NCBI RefSeq assembly: GCF_012939995.1
Contig: NZ_SPMZ01000050.1
Coordinates: forward strand, 1-50,417
Length of the DNA stretch: 50,417 nt
From: Candidatus Competibacter phosphatis
GTDB lineage: Bacteria > Pseudomonadota > Gammaproteobacteria > Competibacterales > Competibacteraceae
Reading direction: 5' to 3'
In this document: piece after piece, positions 36,829 through 46,292 of the stretch
Layout: every line of letters starts with the position of its first letter
Numbering within the stretch: the first letter of the stretch is position 1
The notes under the pieces: generated by a model
Told to the model about the DNA's origin: nothing
The model's database searches: none
The model's input: the letters and a program-made list of their open reading frames with translations, nothing else
Translations under genes and position numbers: made by a program

Positions 36829-37968
36829 TCAGTCGAAGATCAACACCAGATAGGTGATGAAGAGCATGAGGTGAACGATGCCGTGCAGGACATTGGTGCG
36901 CGCGGCGCTGAAATTCACGACGGTGACCAGCAGGGTCAGGAGCAACAGATGGATGTTGGCGGGGCTGAGTCCGAGTTCCACCGCCTTGCCCGTGACCATG
37001 CCGATGACCAGCACAGCCGGAATGGTCAATCCGATGGTCGAAAGCGCCGAGCCCATGGCAATGTTGACGGTGCGCTGGAGTTGGTTTTCCAGGGCGGACT
37101 TGATGGCCGCGACGCCCTCCGGCGCCAGCACGAGCACCGCGATGAAAAGACCTCCCAAGGCTTGGGGTCCACCCAGGTTGGTGAGACCGTGGTCGACCAG
37201 CAGCGCCATTTTCTTCGAGAGCAGCACGATCGGGAGCATGGTGAGTGGCAGAAAGAAAGCGTGATAGCCGATGGAACGCACGGGCGGATGAGCATGGTGA
37301 TCGGCACAGACCGCTTCGGTGCCGTCGTGAGGCTGGAGTTGGGTGAAATAGTTGCTATGGCGCAAGGTCTGAATCCATAGGAAGGCCCCGTACAACCCAA
37401 CCGAGACCACGACCAGCCATCCCTCCACCAGCAGCGTCACTTCGCCGCCCGGTGCGCCCTCCATGTAGCGCGGCAGGATCAGGCTCAGGCCCGCCAGAGG
37501 GATGAGGACGCCCAGGTAGGTGGCGGCGCCCTGAAGGTTGTAGCTCTGCTCGCGGTGTCGGAGACCGCCCACGAGCAGCGTGACGCCCAGCATGCCGTTT
37601 AGCACGATCATCAGGACCGAGAAGAGGGTGTCCCGCGCGAGGGTGGGATTATCCGCGCCGGTGAGCATCACCGCGGAGATCATGGCCACCTCGATGACGA
37701 TCACCGAGAGCGTGAGGATGATCGTCCCGTACGGCTCGCCGAGCAGGATGGCCAGCGCGTCGGCGTGTCGGACGACGCTGAACGCCAGCCATGCGATCAC
37801 CACGAAGAGCCAGACGAAGAGCAGGCTGTACCAGAGCAGGTTCGACAAGTCGGCCACCCAGCGATCCCCAAATATCAGGAAAAGCAGGGTGGTGATGATG
37901 CCCGCCCAGAGTGCGAGTTCGGTGCGTATGACGTTGGGTACGGGCTGCGGTTGTGGCTCGGAACTCAT
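36829..37968 (-). CDS. chaA: ChaA-like Ca2+(Na+,K+)/H+ antiporter, CaCA superfamily
   Basis: A 379-residue membrane protein with about eleven hydrophobic segments in two inverted halves. The CaCA alpha repeats are seen as SVIVIEVAMISAVMLTG (first half) and FIAVLVLAPEGVAAIKSALENQLQR (second half), with the acidic residues that bind the cation. A cytoplasmic loop (HDGTEAVCADHHAHPP) separates the halves. A strong AAGGAGG stands four bases before the ATG. ChaA exports Ca2+ or Na+ for protons and helps alkali and salt tolerance. It is next to nhaA on the same strand. Confidence 0.85.
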   Translation of the reverse strand: MSSEPQPQPVPNVIRTELALWAGIITTLLFLIFGDRWVADLSNLLWYSLLFVWLFVVIAWLAFSVVRHADALAILLGEPYGTIILTLSVIVIEVAMISAVMLTGADNPTLARDTLFSVLMIVLNGMLGVTLLVGGLRHREQSYNLQGAATYLGVLIPLAGLSLILPRYMEGAPGGEVTLLVEGWLVVVSVGLYGAFLWIQTLRHSNYFTQLQPHDGTEAVCADHHAHPPVRSIGYHAFFLPLTMLPIVLLSKKMALLVDHGLTNLGGPQALGGLFIAVLVLAPEGVAAIKSALENQLQRTVNIAMGSALSTIGLTIPAVLVIGMVTGKAVELGLSPANIHLLLLTLLVTVVNFSAARTNVLHGIVHLMLFITYLVLIFD

Positions 37969-38028
37969 TATACCTCCTTGATTGTAGGGAAGCCGTTGTC
38001 GTAGGCATGAAGCATCCGCGACGACGCC

Positions 38029-39258
38029 TCAATCATCTGAGGTTTTAGTGGTCGGCCGAATTGATTCGCAAGAACTTAAGCTGGCACGAAGTACGATATA
38101 ACCAAGAAAACCGGAACCCAGCGAGCCCAATATAATTCCAAGTCTTTCATCGAAAAGTAAGTTAACTCCGGTTTCTTCAAATGCCAGTGATCCGATAAAT
38201 AAACTCATTGTGAAACCAACTCCACAAAGAGCAGATACTCCATATAGGCTCAGCCAATTCATGCCTTTAGGTAAGGATGTGATCTTGAGGGTAATAAATA
38301 GATAGCAAAAAGGTAAAAAACACCAATCTGTTTTCCAAAAAAACAAACCAAAGGCAATTCCTATGGGTACACCATGAAATAGCTGTCCAGCGGTTACTCC
38401 GCTAAAAATTGATGCCGGCATTAGCAAAAGCAAATACAGGGAGTACAAAAAAATGCGACCACAGAGTGTAAGTCATGCTCCATGCTTTTGAGTGGCGAAT
38501 ACTCAGGGTTGGAATTTGAACGCATAGGTATAAACATGGCTAACACTACACCAGCTAGAGTAGCATGCACACCTGACTTCAATGTTGCTATCCACATAAT
38601 AATTCCGATTAAAATATATGGACTTTTAGATAGTACGTTGCGTTTATTCATATAAAACAGAATGGGAATGCATACAGCCACCACGCCTAAGGCTGAAAGA
38701 GATATTTTTGATGTATAAAAAAAATGCAATAATCAGAATTGCGCCAATATCATCAAATATTGCTAGAGAAGTGAGGAATATTTTTATTGAGGCAGGGACA
38801 CGAGAGCCAAGTAAAGTTAATACACCTAAAGCAAACGCAATATCGGTTGCCGAAGGTATGGCCCAGCCTTTTATTGCAATTGGGTCTTCGTAGTTAAAAT
38901 AAAGGTAAATTAGTGCAGGTATAGCCATGCCACCCACGGCGCCTATTCCAGGTAATATGATGTTTTTTTTTTGTCCGAAAGCTCTCCTTCAATCAACTCG
39001 CGTTTTAACTCCAAGCCTACCAAAAAAAAAGAATATAGCCATTAGGCCGTCATTAATCCAAAGCAATAAATTTTTGGAAATATTTAATGCGCCAATACGT
39101 ATCTCAACTGGTATTGTAAGAAAAAAGTTGGTAGTATGGTTCAAGAAATGAGTTTGCCAGAATAATTGCAAGTACGGCTGATAAAAAAAAGTAGAATCCC
39201 GCCAGCAGATTCGAGTCGAAAAAAAAGACGTAATAAATGTGTTTTGGTGGTTTTGCAT
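38029..39258 (-). CDS. nhaA: NhaA-type Na+/H+ antiporter, AT-rich gene broken by several homopolymer indels
   Basis: Four ORF pieces on one strand join into a full-length NhaA of about 400 residues. [11 protein letters not shown] and the [15 protein letters not shown] helix come first. [16 protein letters not shown] and [15 protein letters not shown] carry the key Asp residues (133 and the 163/164 pair of E. coli NhaA). The tail [21 protein letters not shown] is typical. Breaks lie at runs including A9 near 39021, T10 near 38963, A8 near 38718 and A7 near 38447 (plus-strand bases). Most repair by dropping one base; the T10 run needs two removed. Base composition is clearly lower in GC than chaA next door, which suggests transfer. 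Confidence 0.82.
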
Positions 39259-39617
39259 AATGCGCTCAGAGCTCTAAGTAGGTAAATTTTTTTGTTGATC
39301 TGTTGGTTGTGTGGCGCTTCACGCCGCGTAATTTCCTCTAACTCTCTATTTAAAGATAAATGACTTCTTATTTTGGTTGGTTAATTAATAAAGTTTGGGT
39401 TCATGTTAGAAAAAACGGGGCGACAGATAAGCCGTGAGGACGGAAAAGCCGTGAGGATGGAAAAGCCGTGAGGATGGAAAAGCCGAAGACTTTGACGACT
39501 GATATCGGCTTAATCCATGTGGTTGCGCGGCGCAAAGTACCAAGCAACCAGTGAATTATTCAGCGGCGGGCGTCTTTCATCCGTCCGCCGCGTCAATTTT
39601 TTTTATGCCACTCGTGG
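39259..39617. other. Intergenic region with no gene
   Basis: An AT-rich first half (39260-39400) may hold the nhaA promoter. It is followed by the 17-bp tandem repeat and a GC-richer tail containing GGTTGCGCGGCGCAAAG. No ORF of note is seen. Confidence 0.5.
39429..39487. repeat. 17-bp direct tandem repeat, three copies plus a partial
   Basis: The unit GCCGTGAGGATGGAAAA starts at 39431, 39448 and 39465, with a partial fourth GCCGAA at 39482. The first copy has C for T at one position. It lies between nhaA and the lipoprotein gene. Confidence 0.85.
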
Positions 39618-40107
39618 CTAGTTCTTCTCAGGCATTGCTGAGGAATGGTGACTGGAAATTAGCCACTCGGAACCATTCCAACGGTAGGTGTAGGTGTAGC
39701 GTCCGCTTACCTTTTGTCCTGTCTTCGCGAACGTGAATGTGTAAAGACCTGCATCGAATGCCGTGTTGCAACCAATTTCGATGAATTGTAGGTCAATCTT
39801 GCCGGAGGGTTTGTTCTCCAGAAAATGGTGGAAGTAATCTTCCTTCTCGGCTGGCGTGAGACGCGGCTTGTTTGAAACCGTGGGTAAGAGTATTGAGTGC
39901 TCCGCATAGTTGGCGACCACTTTGTGTTGGATCGCCCGTCTGCAATGATTGATTCCAGCGATCGAACAGCGCTGCGATTTCCGCTTCGGAAGTGGCTTTG
40001 CAACTTTCTGTCCGCGTGCCCTGCTCGCTGGTCTGTGCGACTTGGTTTGATGCACAGCCCGCAAGGGCGGCGGCAACAAGAACAAAACCGAAGGACTTGA
40101 TTTTCAC
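39618..40107 (-). CDS. Small SnoaL/DUF4440-like lipoprotein, frame-broken once
   Basis: About 162 residues after correction. Residues 1-19 are a lipoprotein signal with lipobox LAGC (FVLVAAALAGC). The mature part begins with SEAEIAALFDRWNQSLQTGD, then VVANYAEHSILLPTVSNKPR and ends GRYTYTYRWNGSEWLISSHHSS, the shape of the nuclear-transport-factor-2-like/DUF4440 fold. The two halves are in different frames joined near 39930 (around ACACAAAGTGG on the coding strand) by dropping one base. The likely location is the periplasmic face of a membrane. The ligand or activity is unknown. Confidence 0.72.
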
Positions 40108-40213
40108 GAAAGTCTCCTATTGAGGTGAGGGTGCATTTGAGGTATTACGTGCCTCTAGCCGAACTGTTAACTGCGTAGCGAAGTGCAACAGTTGCGAGTC
40201 TAAGTTAGCAGAG

Positions 40214-40252
40214 AGTTCAATGACTCCTGGCTTCGCTGGGAGTCATTGAACT
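40214..40252. repeat. Long perfect hairpin with 14-bp arms
   Basis: AGTTCAATGACTCC and GGAGTCATTGAACT are perfectly complementary around an 11-base loop. Just upstream AACTGTT and AACAGTT form a smaller inverted repeat. It lies in the gap between the lipoprotein promoter side and the formyltransferase end, about 106 bases after the formyltransferase stop. It could be a terminator for that gene (no T-run) or a mobile palindrome. Confidence 0.7.
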
Positions 40253-40358
40253 GGAATCTATATTGAGCCATGATATCTTTGCTCACGGCGCATTCGCTCC
40301 CTAATTGGAGTTGATAACCTCTAAGACCATAAGAATACGCCACATTTCCTTTCATCTC

Positions 40359-41485
40359 TCAGCAACAAAATTCAAGTATGATTCCATCGGTCAGTAACGC
40401 AAGCAATGAACTTATTAACAGGAACACTAATACGGACCATTCGAGCGCCTTAATTGAGTATATTCTATTATGTAGGCGATAGTTTTTGGTGCGCTCCAAC
40501 CAGGTTTTAATATATCCTTTAAATGATGTTTTGTATGTAAGTCGAATTTTCCCATCCCTGTGGTTTAGATAGTAGCCTTTACAATCTTTCATCAGGATAT
40601 TATGTGATAATGAGTTGCGAGTATATTCAATGGTTCCGATGCTCCACACTCCAGAACGACACCTCAACTTGTCTGACAAATAAATCGCTTTCCAGTGATC
40701 AGTACAGCGCAACACATGCCACAAATGTTTAATATCCCATTTATCCCAATCAAGCTTCGCTCTGTATTCCTGCGGGGTTAGACGTTTGCAATTATCAGGA
40801 AACTTAACAGTAGGCTGTATCTGGGCATTTATAATGCCGGCCTCCATTTGTCTAAGAACCTTTTTTTAGCAGAGGGACACCTAATTCATCGATCGCTACG
40901 CGCTCTACCACACATTCATGCGTCCCCAGGGGAATATGAAATGCGGCCTGTGCCAATATCGCACCAGTGTCCATACCCGTATCGACTCGATGGATGGTTA
41001 CGCCGCCCTCTTGATCCATATTTAGATGCATCCACATGATCGGGTGTGCACCCCGGTATTTCGGTAATAAGGAGGGATGAATATTGATCGTGCCATATGT
41101 CGGAATCATGAAAATTTCTGAGGGTAGCAGCGGAGCCACATAAGTTACCAGAATGTCTGCGCTCAGCGCTCCCAGCCAAGCACCCAGTCTTTCATCAATC
41201 CTGTTCTTCAGATCTAAGTAAGGGATTCTTCGCTTTTTCGCTTCAAGGAATAGGTAATCTGGTCTTTTGAAATTAAAAAAATAAATGATAGCAGTTTTTA
41301 ATAAACCTCGTGTTACGAGGCTGGCTGCTATAGGCATCAATTAACTCTGCAATGCCAACGACATGAAAACCATCCTGAAGAAGTGGGGAAACGATCCTCG
41401 TCCCGGCTCCTGTTAGGACGGCAATTCGCAATTTATTTTCTTTTGATAAGAAGGCTCGCGCACTTGGCAGACATGATTTTTTCAT
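40359..41485 (-). CDS. Formyltransferase-family protein with C-terminal membrane segment, two frame breaks
   Basis: Three ORF pieces join into about 375 residues. The N-terminus LRIAVLTGAGTRIV starts a Rossmann-like formyltransferase domain, INIHPSLLPKYRGAHPIMW carries the Asn-x-His motif and HRVDTGMDTGAI the catalytic Asp. After the A7 run near 40861 the C-terminal part continues as LRQMEAGIINAQ and DWDKWDIKHLWHVLRCT, like other formyltransferase tails, and ends with a hydrophobic segment (VLVFLLISSLLALL). The first break, near 41340, is also fixed by losing one base. GGAGG lies seven bases before ATG 41485. It may formylate an amino sugar or amine; methionyl-tRNA is less likely given the membrane tail. 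Confidence 0.72.
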
Positions 41486-41611
41486 AAAAGAGCCTCCACA
41501 ATTCAAATGCCGCAACTTATATCTAGTATCCAGTTTGTCGGCGCCTAGTGACGAGATTGCCCAACTTTGCCCACTTCAGCGATAGAGCCGATCTCGTGGG
41601 TCAGAAGTCAA

Positions 41612-42380
41612 TCAAGTCTTGCTTGCTGGCTTGATTCGAAGGTGATAATGTTGATCGTGATTCTTATATTTGGAACAAAGTCCACGCTTGATTAAATCGG
41701 GATCGTTGAACAAGACCAATTGCGTATCCATGGCTAATTTGATGGCGGTAAGTTGCATGATCGCCGCGTTTTTTGTGAAACCGCTTGTTTTTGTAGCCAT
41801 TGCTACCTAGGTCGTCCCATTTATCGGTATCGGGCGGCAACAATGGCAACCGCATATCCATGTCGATACCGGTTTCATGGCTGGCATGTCCGACCGCATC
41901 ACCGCCTTTTGTGGGTGAGCATTCCCTGACCCACATGGGCGGTGCGTCTGCGATCTGATAGAAAAAGCAAAGCCCTCTGTAGATAATTCCGGCCCACCAA
42001 AGCCTATTATAGAGCCAGCTTGAGCAATATCCACCATTGCTCTCCTTAAAGTCACTGGTGCATTTCCAGCCAGGCCCATCTTGATTGAATATCTTGACCC
42101 ACCTTGGCGCGTTTTCGGACTCAAGCCACTCATGGGTATTTTTCTTCAAATCGATCCGGCCATCACCAATGAGCTGGCCACTACCCGCGCAAATCGACTG
42201 AAACAGCTTGATCGCTCTGATAAATTCCTTTTCATCCCCTTTGGCGGCGCCACCGGCCCAGGTAAAGCCAAGATTAATCAGGCGATCTCTAACCAGGATG
42301 ACATCGGCCGGGGCATTGTGAGGTGCGCTGCCCTTGGCCTTGCCGGTACCAACCGAACCTGTCAATGCTAGAATAGGCAT
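41612..42380 (-). CDS. MepA-like murein endopeptidase with N-terminal peptidoglycan-binding-like region, frame-broken once
   Basis: About 255 residues. Residues 20-110 look like a peptidoglycan-binding domain (VILVRDRLINLGF, then AIKLFQSICAG). The enzymatic part shows GHASHETGIDMDMRLPL, the zinc motif of penicillin-insensitive murein endopeptidase (M74/M15-like: His and Asp). After a break at TTTCAC (around 41775) it continues as KNAAIMQLTAIKLA and ends HDQHYHLRI, the final zinc His. Dropping one T joins them. No signal peptide is seen, so it may be released by another route or act as a phage- or toxin-like hydrolase. Confidence 0.75.
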
Positions 42381-42440
42381 GAAGCTTTCTCCGTCGGTAG
42401 CGGGTTGATTTAACAGGGATCTCCCCAATCATCGCGTTGT

Positions 42441-43199
42441 TTACGCCACTGGTTGTTTTTTTTCGATAAGTAATATCTTTCCATGGAAATCGCCTTGATC
42501 GATGAGTAATACATCGGCTAGGCCATCCTGATCGATGTCGGCCATGGCGGTGAAGTTAGCGATGAGATCGCCTGAATCTCCACGCGATTTACGGTATCGG
42601 TATTTTTCCCGAATATTGTCGCCATCGATATCCGCAACCGAGACCACAACTCGGTCAATTGCCTCCGCTTGATCACGATTCTTGCTCGTCAAAATGACGA
42701 CCATTCGCTGTGTGTGATTCTGGTAACCCGCGTTTCGAATATCGTGAGCAGTATTCGTCAACTTTTCGGCTCTGGCGATGTCGCCGACATAATTCGACAG
42801 CAGTGCCTGATCGAGATCGGGCGGCTTGGTCGCAACAGCCCTCAGCTTGGTTTTGACGTTGGATTCGATGACGATGACTAATGACGATGCTCGATTGAGA
42901 GAAACAGCGCCATCGTCCGGCAGCAAATACCAATGCTTTTTCTTGTCGCTCAGGCAGAGATCGTCTTCGAGTTTTTTCCAAGATCTTGGCGACATACAAA
43001 GTTTCACCGGTGTTGGTGAGTACATGATAATACTTGTTTTTTTTTCGGAACAGAGAAAATCTGGATGCCTGGCGCGCTGGGAAAACTCCAGCCAACGATC
43101 ACCTTTGTCGCCTGTCCACCGATTTCGCGCGCCGCCAGATTCACGCCTGGGGAAAAGGCGATGACCAGTCCAAACATCAATGAAAAAAAACTTCGACAT
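42441..43199 (-). CDS. Exported FG-GAP/EF-hand-like repeat protein with three homopolymer insertions
   Basis: About 250 residues. After correction at the T/A8 run near 43187, the N-terminus is a signal peptide (SLMFGLVIAFSPGVNLAA). Further breaks lie at A9 (about 43036) and A5-6 near 42975; the three insertions cancel. The C-terminal half has two Asp-rich segments, VADIDGDNIREKY and MADIDQDGLADVLLIDQGD, typical of VCBS/FG-GAP calcium-binding repeats. GGAG lies nine bases before ATG 43199. It is immediately upstream of the MepA-like gene on the same strand, so both may form a cell-surface pair. The function is unknown. Confidence 0.65.
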   Translation of the reverse strand: MSKFFFIDVWTGHRLFPRRESGGARNRWTGDKGDRWLEFSQRARHPDFLCSEKKTSIIMYSPTPVKLCMSPRSWKKLEDDLCLSDKKKHWYLLPDDGAVSLNRASSLVIVIESNVKTKLRAVATKPPDLDQALLSNYVGDIARAEKLTNTAHDIRNAGYQNHTQRMVVILTSKNRDQAEAIDRVVVSVADIDGDNIREKYRYRKSRGDSGDLIANFTAMADIDQDGLADVLLIDQGDFHGKILLIEKKQPVA

Positions 43200-43476
43200 T
43201 TCAAGTTTCTCCATTGCTGGTTGGGTGTCTATCGATTAGCCGAAGCCCATGTCGCTCTACAAGCTTAGCAAGCCAGATAGGGATTACCAGCAGCCCCGAT
43301 TGCTGACGCGGCGGATGTCGGCACCATGGCCTCGATAACGACCGCTCACCAGTGAATTTCGGCATTATATTGTGAGCATTTCGCCAGACTTGGATTTTTT
43401 CGAACCCTCGTGTCGCCTTCGTGCTCTTGACCAGCTTGCTACAATCATTCAATCCCCATCGTCAATATCGCGACCC

Positions 43477-44472
43477 ATGAAAACAAATTCCGCTTCAGAC
43501 GGCGACCGGCTGACCGCGACATCTTCACGTTTCGAGCCCTCCCGCGTCACTCCCCTGGACCTGGACGACTACCGGTGGTTGGTTCGCTTGGATGAGCCAT
43601 TCACCGCGCCGCCTCCCGCGCCGGTGGCGGCGGATCGGCGGGCCGTTCTCGTGGATGAACTTTTGGCTTACCTGCATGCCGAGCGCGGCGAGACCGGCAG
43701 CGGGGATGGGTCATCCGAAGACCAGAAGCGACGGCTGCTTCGCGCGCTCCTGACCGTGCGTGGCCCCGACCCGTTGCCGGACTGGTTTCATGATCGATTG
43801 GATCGGCTCCTGAGGCGCGAGGTCCTCGACAGGGGGGTGACGGATATCGCGAATCTGCCGCGCCTTCCTCGGGATTGGCTGGGCGCCGATCGTGACACCG
43901 CGACCGCCGCCATCCTGTGGCGGGGGGATATCACCACCTTGAATGCCGACGCGATCGTCAACGCCGCCAACGCGCAAATGCTGGGTTGCTTCCAGCCTTT
44001 TCACGCCTGTATCGACAACGCCATCCACTCGGTGGCGGGTCCACGGGTCCGCGAGGATTGCGACAAAATCATGCAGCGTCAGGGCGGTGCCGAAGGGACG
44101 GGTTGGGCCAAGGTGACGCGCGCCTACAACCTACCGTCCAGATACATCCTGCACACGGTTGGCCCCATCGTCGCGCCGGACCGGTTGCGGCCCGAGCACG
44201 AACGCTTACTGGCCGCTTGCTATCGATCCTGCCTGGATCTGGCCAGTCGCGTGCCGAACATTCGTTCGGTGGCTTTCTGCGGCATATCGACCGGCGTGTT
44301 CGGCTTCCCGCGCGAGCCGGCGGCGCGGGTCGCGCTGCGCGCCATCGGCAACTGGCTGGACGAGCATCCCGGCGTGATCGATTTGATCGTTCTGAATGTG
44401 TTCAGTCAGGACGACCTGCAAATCTACCAGCGCCTGTTGCGGGGCGAAGGAACGGAGGAAACCCATGTTTGA
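43477..44472 (+). CDS. Zinc-type macrodomain ADP-ribosyl hydrolase
   Basis: A 331-residue protein. Residues 1-135 are a helical N-terminal extension (LLAYLHAERGE, RRLLRALLTVRG). The macrodomain starts at ILWRGDITTLNADAIVNAAN. The segment MLGCFQPFHACIDNAIHSVAG carries the Cys and His residues of the Zn-macrodomain class found beside SirTM enzymes in Streptococcus and Staphylococcus. The loop GISTGVFGFP closes the ADP-ribose site. In those systems it removes ADP-ribose added by the partner sirtuin. Its end overlaps the sirtuin start by eight bases. Confidence 0.88.
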   Translation: MKTNSASDGDRLTATSSRFEPSRVTPLDLDDYRWLVRLDEPFTAPPPAPVAADRRAVLVDELLAYLHAERGETGSGDGSSEDQKRRLLRALLTVRGPDPLPDWFHDRLDRLLRREVLDRGVTDIANLPRLPRDWLGADRDTATAAILWRGDITTLNADAIVNAANAQMLGCFQPFHACIDNAIHSVAGPRVREDCDKIMQRQGGAEGTGWAKVTRAYNLPSRYILHTVGPIVAPDRLRPEHERLLAACYRSCLDLASRVPNIRSVAFCGISTGVFGFPREPAARVALRAIGNWLDEHPGVIDLIVLNVFSQDDLQIYQRLLRGEGTEETHV

Positions 44473-45343
44473 CGATCATGACATCCAGCGTTGCCGCGAT
44501 TTGCTGCGTCAGGCCAACGCCGTGCTGATCGCGGCCGGTGCCGGTTTGGCCGTCGAAGCCGGCATCGATTACATGGATACGAAATCGTTCGCCCGGGATT
44601 TTCCCGGCATGGTGAAACTTGGGTTCCACCGCCGGGCCGAGTTGATGGGTTATTCGGACTGGAGCCCCGAACTGAAATGGGGTTATCTAGCGGCGAACGT
44701 GAATCAGGTGCGGTTTCAGGTGCCGCCACACCCGGTCTATGCCCGGCTGTTGGATTTGGTGCGAGAAAAGGATTATTTCGTCGTCACCTCCAATGTGGAT
44801 GGGCTGTTTACCAAGAACGGTTTTGCCGAAGATCGACTGTTTACGCCGCAGGGCGACTACGCGCTGATGCAGTGTCAAACGCCCTGTTCGAACGCGGTCT
44901 GGCCGAGCTGGCCGGTGATCGAGCGCATCCTGCCGAAGATCGACCCGGCGACCCAGAAGGTGACGGATAGCAGCGTGCTGCCTCGCTGTCCCAACTGCGG
45001 CGAGGACGTGATCATGAACGTGCGTGGCGGCTACTGGTTTATCGAGGACCCCTATCGAGAACAGGCCGAACGCCTTGACCAATGGCTGGACAACAATCGC
45101 GAGCGGGATTTGCTGGTCTTGGAAATCGGCGCCGGCTTCAACACGCCCAGTGTCATCCGTTGGCCGATGGAGCGCATCGTGCACGCGCATCCTCGCGCTC
45201 ATCTCATCCGGGTGAACCTGCAATACCCGCAAGTGCCCCGTGAAATCGCCGGCAAGTCGATTTCCTTGCAAGGCCCTGCCATGGGCGCGGTCACGGCAAT
45301 CTGGAAAGAGATGGGGCTGGAAAAATCGGGTGCGCTAACATGA
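44465..45343 (+). CDS. Class M sirtuin (SirTM), protein ADP-ribosyltransferase
   Basis: A 292-residue Sir2-fold protein. The NAD loop is GAGLAVEAGIDY near residue 27, then VTSNVDGLFTKNG, and instead of the catalytic His of deacetylating sirtuins it has Gln in FTPQGDYALMQC. Asn in SNVDG and this Gln fit the SirTM class, which transfers ADP-ribose to proteins. A zinc-knuckle pair CPNCGED is seen; the other Cys pair is likely CQTPC. GAGFNTP and ILRVNLQYP-like ends complete the fold. The partner target (lipoylated GcvH-like protein) and lipoate ligase of the known operons are absent here. Confidence 0.86.
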   Translation: MFDDHDIQRCRDLLRQANAVLIAAGAGLAVEAGIDYMDTKSFARDFPGMVKLGFHRRAELMGYSDWSPELKWGYLAANVNQVRFQVPPHPVYARLLDLVREKDYFVVTSNVDGLFTKNGFAEDRLFTPQGDYALMQCQTPCSNAVWPSWPVIERILPKIDPATQKVTDSSVLPRCPNCGEDVIMNVRGGYWFIEDPYREQAERLDQWLDNNRERDLLVLEIGAGFNTPSVIRWPMERIVHAHPRAHLIRVNLQYPQVPREIAGKSISLQGPAMGAVTAIWKEMGLEKSGALT

Positions 45344-45409
45344 GATCGACGCGGCGAGGCTTGTTCGGCAATCCTCGCTTTTCCCCATCCCGACTTTTTC
45401 AGGCGACCC

Positions 45410-46243
45410 ATGGCCCATCCACTCAACCTGCTGGTCATCGATCTCGAAACCCGTTCCGATACCGCCATTCTGCCGGAGGATCGCGATCCTGAATCGTTTC
45501 CCAAGCCGATCCAGCATGAAATCGTGACCTTGGGGTTTCTGCTGGCCCGCATCGAGCGGGACGGCGAATACGAACGCTATAACGTGCGCAAGCTGGGCGC
45601 GGCCAGCATCGCCGAACGCGGCGAACGGGAGATTCTGGCCGGGTTCTGGCAGATGATCGACAAGCAGCACCCGCGACTGGTGACATGGAATGGCCGGAGC
45701 TTCGACGCTGCCGTGCTCAAGCAGCGTTCGTTGATCCATGGATTGACCGCCCATAACTGGCATCGCACCGATCCTCGTTTCGGTTACGACTATCGCTACG
45801 AATCCAACTGGCATTGCGACCTGATGGATGCGTTGAGCGACTTTGGCGCTTCACCGCGATTGGGTTTGGACGAAGCAGCCCGTGCCCTGGGTCTGCCGGG
45901 CAAGTGGAACGGTTGCGGCGCGGTGGTGGCGGAACAGGCCGCCGCCGGTGATTACGCCGCCATCAATCGCTATTGCGAGGGCGACGTGCTCAATACCTAC
46001 GTGCTCTACCTGCGCTGGGCCTATCTCAGCACCCGGCTCAGCGCGCGAAGTCACAACGCCAGTGTGCAACACTTGCTGGATTATCTGGAGGCGAACCGCG
46101 AGTTGCATCCGCACTGGGGCGAGTTCGCCGACCGCTGGCAGAGCAGCGACCGGCCGTGCCCGGTGTTCGTGAGCGAGCCGCTCGGCGGGTCGGGACCGCA
46201 GTCGCCGGAGTCGCACCTGAGAAGTGAGGATGTGATGCCGTGA
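45410..46243 (+). CDS. Predicted 3'-5' exonuclease, PolB-exo-like (DEDD family)
   Basis: A 277-residue protein of the predicted 3'-5' polysaccharide/PolB-type exonuclease family. Exo I is VIDLETRSD with the Asp-x-Glu pair, Exo II lies in LVTWNGRSFDAAVL with Asp, and Exo III is RYCEGDVLNTYVLYLRW with Tyr and Asp. A conserved HCDLMDALSDF segment is also present. It is expected to trim DNA or RNA ends with two metal ions. It lies 66 bases after the sirtuin gene on the same strand; joint transcription is possible. Confidence 0.83.
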   Translation: MAHPLNLLVIDLETRSDTAILPEDRDPESFPKPIQHEIVTLGFLLARIERDGEYERYNVRKLGAASIAERGEREILAGFWQMIDKQHPRLVTWNGRSFDAAVLKQRSLIHGLTAHNWHRTDPRFGYDYRYESNWHCDLMDALSDFGASPRLGLDEAARALGLPGKWNGCGAVVAEQAAAGDYAAINRYCEGDVLNTYVLYLRWAYLSTRLSARSHNASVQHLLDYLEANRELHPHWGEFADRWQSSDRPCPVFVSEPLGGSGPQSPESHLRSEDVMP

Positions 46244-46292
46244 CCTCTCGTCGCCACCACCGAAAATGAGATTCGGGTTGCCGTCCATGACT

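Noticed and set aside
39429..39487. CRISPR array
   Set aside because: The repeat units are directly adjacent with no spacers and only 17 bases long.
40180..40260. Integron attC site
   Set aside because: Hairpin and GTTAAC/GTTAGC-like words are present, but the R' and R'' core sites and spacing of attC are not, and the genes around are not arranged as cassettes.
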